Origin: Rhodobacterales bacterium CG2_30_65_12
Lineage (GTDB): Bacteria > Pseudomonadota > Alphaproteobacteria > Rhodobacterales > Rhodobacteraceae
DNA: 11,621 bases
Direction: 5' to 3'
NCBI GenBank assembly: GCA_001873585.1
Contig: MNZL01000075.1
Location: 1 to 11,621, forward strand
Shown: piece by piece, positions 1-6,263 of the stretch
Layout: every line of letters begins with the position of its first letter
Position numbering within the stretch: position 1 is the first letter of the stretch
Translations under genes and position numbers: made by a program
Notes under the pieces: model-generated
What the model saw: the letters and a program-made list of their open reading frames with translations, nothing else
Databases searched by the model: none
What the model was told of the DNA's origin: nothing

Positions 1-50
1 AAGGTGGCACCGGTCACGATGAGCCGCCAGGTGTTGTGCGGGCCGCGCAT
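1..50 (-). CDS. ubiB: UbiB-family protein, N-terminal 16 codons only (partial)
   Basis: On the minus strand an ATG at 50..48 opens a frame that runs off the left edge, reading MRGPHNTWRLIVTGAT. This resembles the start of the atypical kinase/ATPase UbiB of Rhodobacteraceae, needed for ubiquinone (coenzyme Q) biosynthesis. The start overlaps the ubiE stop codon by one base (TGATG), a common arrangement for translational coupling, and GGAAG inside the end of ubiE can serve as its ribosome binding site. Only 16 whole codons are visible, so no kinase motif can be checked. The call rests on this short N-terminus and on the usual ubiE-ubiB order. Confidence 0.75.
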   Translation of the reverse strand, partial: MRGPHNTWRLIVTGAT

Positions 51-802
51 CAGATCTTCCAGCCCGAGTGCAGGGCGGCAATGCCCATCGACAGGTTGCG
101 GTAGCGCACGTTTTCAAAGCCCGCCGAGCGGATCATGCCGGCAAAGGTTTCCTGATCGGGGAATTTGCGGATTGATTCGACGAGATACTGATAGCTCGCC
201 TCGTCGCCCGCGATCAGCTTGCCCATCTTCGGGATCACGTTGAACGAGTAGAGGTCATAGGCCTTCTGCATCATCTCATTGGGGATCTGGCTGAACTCAA
301 GCACCATGAGCCGCCCACCGGGCCGGAGCACGCGGAAGGCTTCGGCAAGCGCATCGGCGATCCGGGTTACGTTCCGGATGCCGAACGAGATGGTGTAGAC
401 GTCAAAGGTGTTGGCCTCGAACGGCAGCGCCATCGCATCGCCCACCACCCAGTCAAGGCTTTGCGCCATAGCGCCCGCCTCGGCGCGCTTGCGGCCTTCG
501 ACGAGCATGCTCTCGGTCATGTCGAGCACCGTGGCCGTCGCCCCCGGCGCGCGGGTGAGGAAGCGAAACGAGATGTCGCCGGTGCCGCCGGCCACGTCGA
601 GCAGCTTCTGCCCGGGGCGGGGTGCGAGCCAGTCCATCATCGCGTCTTTCCAGAGGCGATGGATGCCCACGCTCATCACGTCGTTCATCACGTCGTATTT
701 CGAGGCGACGGAGGAAAACACGCCGTGCACCATCCCGGCCTTCTTTTCCTCGTCAACGGTCTTGAAGCCGAAGTGGGTGGTCTTCTTGGTGCTGTTTGTC
801 AT
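50..802 (-). CDS. ubiE: Ubiquinone/menaquinone biosynthesis C-methyltransferase UbiE
   Basis: This SAM-dependent methyltransferase carries out the C-methylation of the benzoquinol ring in ubiquinone synthesis (and of demethylmenaquinol where that is made). The protein has 250 residues, against about 251 in E. coli. Visible family marks are the first UbiE signature YDVMNDVMSVGIHRLWK at 36-52, the SAM-binding glycine motif LLDVAGGTGD at 67-76, the acidic residue D94 that follows it, GDA at 121-123, the second signature region FGIRNV at 140-145, and RVLRPGGRLMVLEFS at 157-171. The start at 802 has AAGGGCC just upstream as ribosome binding site. Its stop overlaps the ubiB start by one base, so the two are very likely co-transcribed. 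mutM is divergent on the other side. Nothing looks truncated or odd. Confidence 0.97.
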   Translation of the reverse strand: MTNSTKKTTHFGFKTVDEEKKAGMVHGVFSSVASKYDVMNDVMSVGIHRLWKDAMMDWLAPRPGQKLLDVAGGTGDISFRFLTRAPGATATVLDMTESMLVEGRKRAEAGAMAQSLDWVVGDAMALPFEANTFDVYTISFGIRNVTRIADALAEAFRVLRPGGRLMVLEFSQIPNEMMQKAYDLYSFNVIPKMGKLIAGDEASYQYLVESIRKFPDQETFAGMIRSAGFENVRYRNLSMGIAALHSGWKI

Positions 803-832
803 CGGCCCTTGCCCTCGCGCAGGATTTGCCTC

Positions 833-861
833 CTCATATAGCGCCCTGAGTGGGCAGACAA
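833..861 (-). promoter_or_regulatory. Candidate sigma-70-type promoter for ubiE-ubiB
   Basis: Read on the minus strand, TTGTCT (861..856) and TATGAG (838..833) are separated by 17 bases; each matches its consensus hexamer at 4 of 6 positions. A CTATAT overlaps the -10 at 841..836. The site lies about 30-60 bases before the ubiE ATG in the 75-bp ubiE/mutM divergent gap, where a promoter is expected. I saw no equally good promoter facing mutM. This is inferred from sequence match and position only. Confidence 0.4.
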
Positions 862-877
862 TGGAAGGGGAGGGCGA

Positions 878-1729
878 TTGCCGGAATTACCCGAAGTCGA
901 GACGGTTCGTCGCGGCCTCGCGCCGGCGATGGAGGGTGCAGTGATCGCCCTTGCCGAGGTGCGGCGAGACGGCTTGCGCTGGCCGTTCCCCGAGCGGATG
1001 GCCGAGCGGCTCACCGGCGCGCGGGTGGAGCGGCTGCGGCGGCGGTCGAAATACATCCTCGCCGATCTCTCCACCGGCGAGACGCTGCTGATCCACCTCG
1101 GCATGTCGGGGCGGATGCTGATTTCGGGCACCGCCCTTGGCTCCTTTCACCACGCCCACCCGGCGCCGAAAAAGCACGATCACGTGGTGCTCGGCATGGA
1201 TGACGGCGCGCGGATCACCTTCAACGATGCCCGCCGTTTCGGCGCGATGGACCTGTTCCCGACGGGCGACGATGCGGCCCATCCGCTCTTGGCAAAACTC
1301 GGGCCGGAGCCGCTCGGCAACGCGTTCAATGAAGATTACCTCATCGCCGCGCTGGTCGGGAAGACCACGCCCATCAAGGCCGCGCTGCTGGATCAGCACA
1401 TCGTTGCCGGGCTGGGTAATATCTACGTTTGCGAGGTGTTGCACCGGGCGGGGATCAGCCCGAAGCGCAAGGCGGGGCGGATCGCCGGGGCGCGCGTGGC
1501 TGCGCTGGTGCCGGTCATCCGCGAGGTGCTCGCCGAAGCCATCGCCTCAGGCGGCTCTTCGCTGAAAGACTACCGCCAGGCCGACGGCGAGCTTGGCTAT
1601 TTCCAGCACGCCTTCCGGGTGTATGACCGCGAGGGCAGCCCCTGCGCCACCCCCGGTTGCACCGCAACGATCCGGCGCATCGTGCAGGGCGGACGGTCAA
1701 GCTTCTACTGCCCCGCTTGCCAAAGATGA
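878..1729 (+). CDS. mutM: Formamidopyrimidine-DNA glycosylase (Fpg/MutM)
   Basis: This is a base-excision repair glycosylase/AP lyase that removes 8-oxoguanine and ring-opened purines from DNA. The start codon is TTG at 878. It is preferred because it places the invariant catalytic proline at position 2 (MPELPEVET, with E3) and is preceded by a strong ribosome binding site, GGAAGGGGAGGG. The conserved DNA-phosphate-binding lysine is K58 in RRRSKY, followed by HLGMSGRM. The C-terminus carries the zinc finger: a CX4C pair in CATPGC and a CX2C pair in CPAC, with the finger arginine in QGGRSSFYC. Length is 283 residues, slightly above the E. coli 269. It is divergent from ubiE and 73 bases ahead of the enoyl-CoA hydratase gene on the same strand, so the two could share a transcript. 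Confidence 0.97.
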   Translation: MPELPEVETVRRGLAPAMEGAVIALAEVRRDGLRWPFPERMAERLTGARVERLRRRSKYILADLSTGETLLIHLGMSGRMLISGTALGSFHHAHPAPKKHDHVVLGMDDGARITFNDARRFGAMDLFPTGDDAAHPLLAKLGPEPLGNAFNEDYLIAALVGKTTPIKAALLDQHIVAGLGNIYVCEVLHRAGISPKRKAGRIAGARVAALVPVIREVLAEAIASGGSSLKDYRQADGELGYFQHAFRVYDREGSPCATPGCTATIRRIVQGGRSSFYCPACQR

Positions 1730-1802
1730 CTTGAAAGCCGGGGCGGATTGGGAATAGGACTCATCCCTTGACGGCAACGCTTGGCAAGCCCGGGGGGCGC
1801 GC

Positions 1803-2579
1803 ATGGCCTACAAGACTATCATCGTCGAAACGGAAGATAACGTCTGCCTGATCCGGCTCAACCGGCCGGAGGTAATGAACGCGCTCAATCTTGAGCTGCT
1901 GGGCGAGCTTGGCGCCGCGCTCGGAGAGGCGCAGAAAAACGACAAGGTGCGCGTCTGCGTGATCACCGGTTCGGACAAGGCCTTTGCCGCCGGTGCCGAC
2001 ATCAAGATGATGAGCGAGAAAAGCTTTGTCGATGTTTTCACTGCCGATCTGTTCACGCCCGAGGAACAGGCGATCAGCCGGATTCGCAAGCCGGTGATCG
2101 CCGCCGTCGCCGGCTATGCGCTGGGCGGGGGCTGCGAGCTGGCGATGATGGCCGATTTCATCATCGCCGCCGATACCGCCAAGTTTGGCCAACCGGAGGT
2201 GAACCTTGGGGTGATGCCCGGCATGGGCGGCTCGGTGCGGCTGACCCGTCTGGTGGGCCGGGCCAAGGCGATGGACATGGTGCTTACCGGGCGGATGATG
2301 GACGCCGAAGAGGCCGAGCGCGCCGGGCTGGTTTCCCGCGTGGTGCCGGCCAAAAAGCTCGTAGAGGAAGCCTTGGGCGCGGCCCGCAAGATCGCCGAAA
2401 AGGGCGCGCTTAGCGTCATGGCGATCAAGGAGACGGTGCAGCGCGCCGACGAGATGCCGCTCAGCGAGGCGCTGCTGTTCGAGCGCCGGATGTTTCACGC
2501 GCTGTTCGCCACCGAAGACCAGAAGGAAGGCATGACCGCCTTCATCGACAAGCGCGAGCCGCAGTTCCGCGACAAATGA
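1803..2579 (+). CDS. Enoyl-CoA hydratase (crotonase family)
   Basis: This 258-residue crotonase-fold protein most likely hydrates 2-enoyl-CoA to 3-hydroxyacyl-CoA in fatty-acid beta-oxidation. Oxyanion-hole segments are AAGADIKMM (62-70) and GYALGGGCELAM (104-115). Both catalytic glutamates of true hydratases appear: E112 in GGGCEL and E132 in GQPEVNLG, which match Glu144 and Glu164 of rat mitochondrial hydratase in my reading. The region after GQPE (PGMGGSVRLTRLVG, then LTGRMMDAEEAERAGLVSRV) follows the short-chain hydratase pattern closely, which argues against an isomerase or dehalogenase branch. The start has GGGGGG a few bases upstream, only a moderate ribosome binding site. It stands alone between mutM and rpsT without other beta-oxidation genes. 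Natural substrate chain length cannot be read from the sequence. Confidence 0.93.
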   Translation: MAYKTIIVETEDNVCLIRLNRPEVMNALNLELLGELGAALGEAQKNDKVRVCVITGSDKAFAAGADIKMMSEKSFVDVFTADLFTPEEQAISRIRKPVIAAVAGYALGGGCELAMMADFIIAADTAKFGQPEVNLGVMPGMGGSVRLTRLVGRAKAMDMVLTGRMMDAEEAERAGLVSRVVPAKKLVEEALGAARKIAEKGALSVMAIKETVQRADEMPLSEALLFERRMFHALFATEDQKEGMTAFIDKREPQFRDK

Positions 2580-2703
2580 GCCAGGTTGCCCGCCGGGCGG
2601 ACGAGCGGCGGCGATTCGGGGCTTCACAACCGGGCGAAATGGCCGTATACGCCGCCAGATCATGCGCGTGAGGCCCGCTTTGGCCGGATTGAGCCGGTAG
2701 CAA

Positions 2704-2715
2704 ACCCGGCCGGGT
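2704..2715. repeat. Perfect 12-bp palindrome in the rpsT leader region
   Basis: ACCCGGCCGGGT is a perfect palindrome 51 bases before the rpsT start, in the 187-bp gap after the enoyl-CoA hydratase gene. It could be a protein-binding site or part of a leader-RNA structure for S20, but in GC-rich DNA short GC palindromes arise often. No function is claimed. I saw no convincing promoter hexamers in the gap. Confidence 0.3.
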
Positions 2716-2766
2716 CGGTTTCGACGTGCATTCGCAATTCAAACGACCCGGAGAAGGGAACCGACC

Positions 2767-3030
2767 ATGGCCAATTCGCCTCAATCCAAGAAACGCGCCC
2801 GCCAGAACGAGCGCCGCTTCCAGATCAACAAAGCCCGCCGATCGCGCATCCGCACCTACCTGCGCAAGGTCGAGGAAGCCATTGCTTCCGGCGACAAGGA
2901 TGCAGCCGCCACCGCGCTCAAGGCGGCCCAGCCCGAGCTGATGCGGGGGGTGACGCGGGGCGTCTACCACAAGAACACCGCCGCGCGCAAAATGTCGCGG
3001 CTCTCGTCGCGGGTGAAGGCGCTCGGCTGA
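2767..3030 (+). CDS. rpsT: 30S ribosomal protein S20
   Basis: This is a small basic primary 16S rRNA-binding protein of the 30S subunit. The 87-residue product matches the family length. The N-terminus MANSPQSKKRARQNERR is the S20 hallmark, and the body is lysine/arginine-rich helix with the typical ending VYHKNTAARKMSRLSSRVKAL. The ATG is preceded by GGAGAAGGG at 2750-2758, eight bases before the start. The gene is separated from its upstream neighbour by 187 bases and followed by a strong intrinsic terminator, so it is probably a single-gene transcript. rpsT next to dnaA is a common alphaproteobacterial arrangement. Confidence 0.98.
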   Translation: MANSPQSKKRARQNERRFQINKARRSRIRTYLRKVEEAIASGDKDAAATALKAAQPELMRGVTRGVYHKNTAARKMSRLSSRVKALG

Positions 3031-3062
3031 TCCTGCCAAAAACGATGAGTCCAGCATCTGTG

Positions 3063-3088
3063 CGGCGCCTCTCCGGGGGCGCCGTTTT
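3063..3088 (+). terminator. Intrinsic terminator of rpsT
   Basis: A 9-bp stem, CGGCGCCTC with GGGGCGCCG (one T-G wobble), closes a 4-base TCCG loop and is followed by TTTT. It starts 33 bases after the rpsT stop codon and points along the + strand. Stem strength, loop size and T tract all fit a Rho-independent terminator. Confidence 0.85.
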
Positions 3089-3575
3089 CAATGAATAACC
3101 AGATTTCCTCAAGAAAATCGCATTTGTGCAACGCGACCGGGATTCGTTTTTCCAAACCCTCTGTCAAGCGAAGAGATCGGTTGCGGCGGCGCTGGCGCTC
3201 TGGCTAGTCTGGCAGAGCGATTCACATCGCCGACTTGGGAAACTTGCGGACAACAGAGGCAGGACGGGACAAACCCGCCGCCGATGCGGCCCGCTCGGAG
3301 CGATCTTGGGGGACGCTTCGTGGGTAATACGAAACGGCCATGACGGTGCCGGGCTGGGGAGCTCTGCAACCATGATGGCAACTGCCGTTGCTGGCTTCCG
3401 CCGGGCGACGCATTCGTTTGTTTTCCAATCCGGCTAGGGGCCAAGGGCCTTTTCGCATCCGCGTCGTGGGGAGATGCGGCTTGTAATGCGTGGGCTTTGA
3501 GATGCCGCGCAATGCTTATTTGGTTATGGGACGAACCGCCCCGTCAGGGCGGGCAGGAATTCGGTCGGGACAGAT
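3089..3575 (+). other. Long dnaA upstream region: inverted repeats, no gene, no consensus DnaA box
   Basis: These 487 bases between the rpsT terminator and dnaA hold no ORF I would believe. A 103-codon GTG-start frame at 3126-3437 has no ribosome binding site and no recognisable composition. The region contains a 7-bp inverted repeat CGCTCTG/CAGAGCG with a 10-base spacer (3196-3219), TTCGT/ACGAA (3317-3333), CGCATC/GATGCG (3454-3478), and a small GGCC stem with a TTTT tail (3436-3453). GATTC sites (GANTC, the CcrM methylation target of alphaproteobacteria) lie at 3141 and 3219, with GAGTC at 3047 just before. I found no TTATNCACA match on either strand and no AT-rich tract, so nothing shows the replication origin to be here. 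Promoter and control elements of dnaA presumably lie in it, but I could not fix hexamers. Confidence 0.5.
3536..3552 (+). promoter_or_regulatory. Hairpin in the dnaA 5' leader
   Basis: CCGCCC and GGGCGG form a 6-bp perfect stem around a 5-base CGTCA loop, ending 23 bases before the dnaA ATG. There is no T tract, so it is not a terminator. It sits just upstream of a weak ribosome binding site (CGGGAC), so it might influence dnaA translation. That role is inference only. Confidence 0.3.
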
Positions 3576-4943
3576 ATGACAAACGAGACGTGGGGACAGG
3601 TTCGCAACATCCTGCGGTCCGAGGTCGGGCAGAACAACTACCGCACCTGGATAGAGCCGCTGGAATTCGCTCAGGTCGAAGAGGGTGTGGCCACCTTTCT
3701 GGTGCCGACCAACTTCATCGGTAATTGGGTCGAGCGCAATTTCGGCGACAAGATCCTGCGCCAGATGATCGCTCTGGGTGCCCGGGTCTCGCGCCTCAGC
3801 TTCGTCGTGCCGCAGACGCCGCGCGCCGTGGATGCCGCCGATGCGGCTGAGCCGGCCGGCGCGGCTCATGTGTCGGCAAAAGCGCAGTCCGAGCCTGCCG
3901 AACTGCCCGGCGCGCCGCTCGATCCGCGCTTGACCTTCGACAGCTTCGTGGTTGGCAAGCCCAACCAGCTTGCCTATGCCGCGGCTCGCCGCGTAGCCGA
4001 GGGCGGCCCTGTCACCTTCAACCCGCTGTTTCTTTACGGCGGTGTGGGTCTGGGCAAGACCCACCTGATGCACGCCATCGCCCACGAGATGCAGGCGCGG
4101 CGGCCTGATCTCAGAGTGGTTTACCTCTCTGCCGAACAATTCATGTATCGCTTCGTGCAGGCCCTGCGCGAAAAGCAGATGATGGATTTCAAGCACATGT
4201 TTCGCTCGGTCGACGTGCTGATGGTGGACGATGTGCAATTCATCGCCGGCAAGGATTCGACCCAGGAAGAGTTTTTTCACACCTTTAACGCGCTGGTGGA
4301 CCAGAACAAGCAAATCATCCTCTCGGCCGACCGCGCACCGGGCGAGATCAAGGATCTTGAAGACCGGATCAAGAGCCGGCTGCAATCGGGCCTCGTGGTT
4401 GATCTGCACCCAACCGATTACGAGCTTCGCCTTGGCATTCTGCAAGCCAAGGTGGCGCGCTACCGCGAGCAATACCCCGAACTGGTGATCGCGGATGACG
4501 TGCTTGAATTTATCGCCCACCGGATCAATACCAACGTGCGGGTGCTCGAAGGTGCGTTGATGCGGCTGTTTGCCTTTGCCTCACTGGTCGGGCAGGAAAT
4601 CTCGTTGGAAAAGGCGCAAGATGCGCTGTCCGACATCCTGCGCGCCTCCGACCGCAAGGTGACGGTGGAAGAGATTCAGCGCAAGGTAGCCGAGCATTTC
4701 AACATCCGAATGTCCGACATGATCGGCCCGAAACGGCAGCGCTCGATCGCCCGGCCGCGGCAGGTGGCGATGTATCTTGCCAAGGCGATGACCACCCGCA
4801 GCCTGCCCGATATCGGCCGCCGCTTCGGTGGGCGCGACCATACCACGGTGATGCACGGGGTGCGCCGGATCGACGAGCTCAAGGTCAGCGATGCCCAGCT
4901 TGCCGAAGACATCGAGATTCTGCGCCGCGCGCTCGAAGAATAA
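3576..4943 (+). CDS. dnaA: Chromosomal replication initiator protein DnaA
   Basis: DnaA binds origin DnaA boxes and melts the duplex to start chromosome replication. The 455-residue protein has all four domains. Domain I (1-80, with TWIEPLEF) is followed by a short variable, alanine-rich linker (about 82-115). The AAA+ domain shows Walker A GGVGLGKT at 155-162, Walker B LMVDDV at 215-220, sensor-1 LSAD at 249-252, and arginine finger R268 in DRIKSRL. The C-terminal DNA-binding domain (about 365-455) carries the signature GGRDHTTV at 418-425. The start MTNETWGQVRN matches relatives, although its ribosome binding site (CGGGAC) is weak. dnaN follows after 114 bases on the same strand. Regulation probably acts through the long upstream region, where GANTC sites are present. 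Confidence 0.98.
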   Translation: MTNETWGQVRNILRSEVGQNNYRTWIEPLEFAQVEEGVATFLVPTNFIGNWVERNFGDKILRQMIALGARVSRLSFVVPQTPRAVDAADAAEPAGAAHVSAKAQSEPAELPGAPLDPRLTFDSFVVGKPNQLAYAAARRVAEGGPVTFNPLFLYGGVGLGKTHLMHAIAHEMQARRPDLRVVYLSAEQFMYRFVQALREKQMMDFKHMFRSVDVLMVDDVQFIAGKDSTQEEFFHTFNALVDQNKQIILSADRAPGEIKDLEDRIKSRLQSGLVVDLHPTDYELRLGILQAKVARYREQYPELVIADDVLEFIAHRINTNVRVLEGALMRLFAFASLVGQEISLEKAQDALSDILRASDRKVTVEEIQRKVAEHFNIRMSDMIGPKRQRSIARPRQVAMYLAKAMTTRSLPDIGRRFGGRDHTTVMHGVRRIDELKVSDAQLAEDIEILRRALEE

Positions 4944-4949
4944 GCTGGG

Positions 4950-4972
4950 GGCGGGGCCTTGACGGCCCTGCC
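4950..4972 (+). other. Strong 9-bp hairpin after dnaA, without a T tract
   Basis: GGCGGGGCC pairs with GGCCCTGCC (one G-T wobble) around a 5-base TTGAC loop, starting 6 bases after the dnaA stop codon. The sequence that follows is AAAGCGG, so the U run of an intrinsic terminator is missing. It may protect the dnaA mRNA 3' end, cause partial termination, or separate dnaA and dnaN expression. Fold strength is read directly; the role is inferred. Confidence 0.5.
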
Positions 4973-5057
4973 AAAGCGGCGGAAAGTCTGCGAAAATTCT
5001 TGCGCGTGGCGGTAGCCTGTCTATGGTTGCCGTCCGATCAGGTTTCGGGAGAGGGTC

Positions 5058-6176
5058 ATGAAGGTTTCCATCGAACGCGCCGTGCTGCTGAAGGCCGTGG
5101 GCCAGGCGCAATCGGTTGTCGAACGGCGCAACACGATCCCGATCCTCGCCAACGTGCTGATCGAGGCCGACGGTGCCGACGTGAGCTTCCGCGCGACCGA
5201 TCTCGATATCGAGGTGGTCGACAAGGTGCCGGCCATGGTCGAGCGCGCCGGGGCCACCACGGTGAACGCGGTGATGCTGCACGAGATCGTGCGCAAGCTG
5301 CCCGACGGCGCCACCGTCGCGCTTTCATCCGACGATGCCACCGGGCGGCTGGCGATCGAGGCCGGGCGCTCCAGCTTTTCGCTGGCCACGCTGCCGCGCG
5401 AAGATTTCCCGGTGATGGCGAGCTCGGAATACGCCGCCAATTTCTCCGCCCCCGCGCCGGTGCTGCGGCGGCTGTTCGACAAGTCGAAGTTTGCGATCTC
5501 CACCGAGGAAACCCGCTATTACCTCAACGGCGTCTACCTGCATGTGAGCGAGGCCGAGGGCGGCCGGGTGCTGCGCGCGGTGGCGACCGATGGCCACCGG
5601 CTCGCGCGGATCGACGCCGATCTGCCGATCGGGGCCGAAGAGATGCCCGGCGTGATCGTGCCGCGCAAGACGGTGAACGAGCTGCGCAAACTGCTTGACG
5701 ACGACGAAGCGCAGATCGCCGTCAGCGTGAGCGAGACCAAGGTGCGCTTTGCCACGCCGGGGATCACCCTCACCTCGAAGGTGATCGACGGCACGTTTCC
5801 CGATTACACGCGGGTAATCCCGACCGGCAACACCAAGAAAATGGAGGTGGATGCCGCCGCGTTTGCCAAGGCCGTCGACCGGGTGGCGACGGTATCGAGC
5901 GAGCGGAGCCGCGCGGTGAAGCTTGCCCTCGACGAAGACCGGCTGGTGCTTTCGGTCAACGCCCCCGACGCGGGCGCAGCCGAGGAAGAACTGGCCGTAG
6001 CCTATGGCGACGAACGGCTGGAAATCGGCTTCAACGCAAAGTATCTGCTTGAGATCGCCAGCCAGGTGGACCGCGAAAATGCGGTGTTCCTGTTCAACTC
6101 CTCCGGCGAGCCTGCGCTGATGCGCGAGGGCAACGATACCTCCGCGATCTACGTCGTGATGCCGATGCGCGTGTGA
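5058..6176 (+). CDS. dnaN: DNA polymerase III subunit beta (sliding clamp)
   Basis: The beta clamp is a ring-shaped dimer that holds DNA polymerase III and repair proteins on DNA. The 372-residue length and the N-terminus MKVSIERAVLLKAVGQAQSVVERRNTIPIL are typical. Three clamp repeats can be followed: RATDLDIEV and PREDFPVM in domain 1, LNGVYLHV and ATDGHRLA in domain 2, and SSERSRAVKLAL onward in domain 3. The C-terminus VVMPMRV contributes the conserved hydrophobic pocket where clamp-binding motifs dock. The ribosome binding site GGGAGAGGG lies at 5047-5055, very close to the ATG. The gap from dnaA is 114 bases and holds a hairpin. A terminator-like hairpin follows 61 bases after the stop codon, at the recF start, so dnaN transcription may end or attenuate there. 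Confidence 0.98.
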   Translation: MKVSIERAVLLKAVGQAQSVVERRNTIPILANVLIEADGADVSFRATDLDIEVVDKVPAMVERAGATTVNAVMLHEIVRKLPDGATVALSSDDATGRLAIEAGRSSFSLATLPREDFPVMASSEYAANFSAPAPVLRRLFDKSKFAISTEETRYYLNGVYLHVSEAEGGRVLRAVATDGHRLARIDADLPIGAEEMPGVIVPRKTVNELRKLLDDDEAQIAVSVSETKVRFATPGITLTSKVIDGTFPDYTRVIPTGNTKKMEVDAAAFAKAVDRVATVSSERSRAVKLALDEDRLVLSVNAPDAGAAEEELAVAYGDERLEIGFNAKYLLEIASQVDRENAVFLFNSSGEPALMREGNDTSAIYVVMPMRV

Positions 6177-6200
6177 TTGGCGGACGGGTTCAGAACTTTC

Positions 6201-6235
6201 TTGCCTCCGGCGGGGATATTTCCAGCAAGATGAAA
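6201..6235 (+). other. CCTCCGGCGGGGATATTT-type intergenic element after dnaN
   Basis: The dnaN-recF gap contains TTGCCTCCGGCGGGGATATT followed by T, then CCAGCAAGATGAAA. A small stem CCTC/GGGG with a CGGC loop precedes ATATTT. From memory, very similar strings (CCTCCGGCGGG, then ATATTT, then an AAGATGAA-like tail) recur between genes in many Rhodobacteraceae genomes. I cannot verify that here and there is only one copy in this window. It could be a recurrent RNA processing or termination element. Treat as a candidate intergenic repeat. Confidence 0.4.
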
Positions 6236-6263
6236 GGGGCCCGCAGATGACGGGCCTTTTTTT
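6233..6263 (+). terminator. Intrinsic terminator hairpin overlapping the recF start codon
   Basis: GGCCCG (6238-6243) and CGGGCC (6251-6256) form a perfect 6-bp stem around the 7-base loop CAGATGA, followed by seven Ts (6257-6263). AAAGG ahead of the stem can extend pairing into the T tract through two G-T wobbles and three A-T pairs. In form it is a textbook Rho-independent terminator for dnaN. The recF ATG (6247-6249) is in the loop and the recF Shine-Dalgarno AAAGGGG (6233-6239) is in the 5' side. It may therefore act as terminator, attenuator and translation control at once. Confidence 0.7.

Noticed and set aside
1761..2663. 300-codon minus-strand frame opposite the enoyl-CoA hydratase gene
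   Set aside because: Fully antisense to a gene with intact catalytic residues; no family likeness.
3126..3437. 103-codon GTG-start frame in the rpsT-dnaA gap
   Set aside because: No ribosome binding site, no recognisable protein features, and other frames of similar length overlap it on both strands; probably non-coding.
3516..4520. 334-codon minus-strand frame inside dnaA
   Set aside because: Shadow of dnaA in GC-rich sequence; no recognisable motif and no ribosome binding site.
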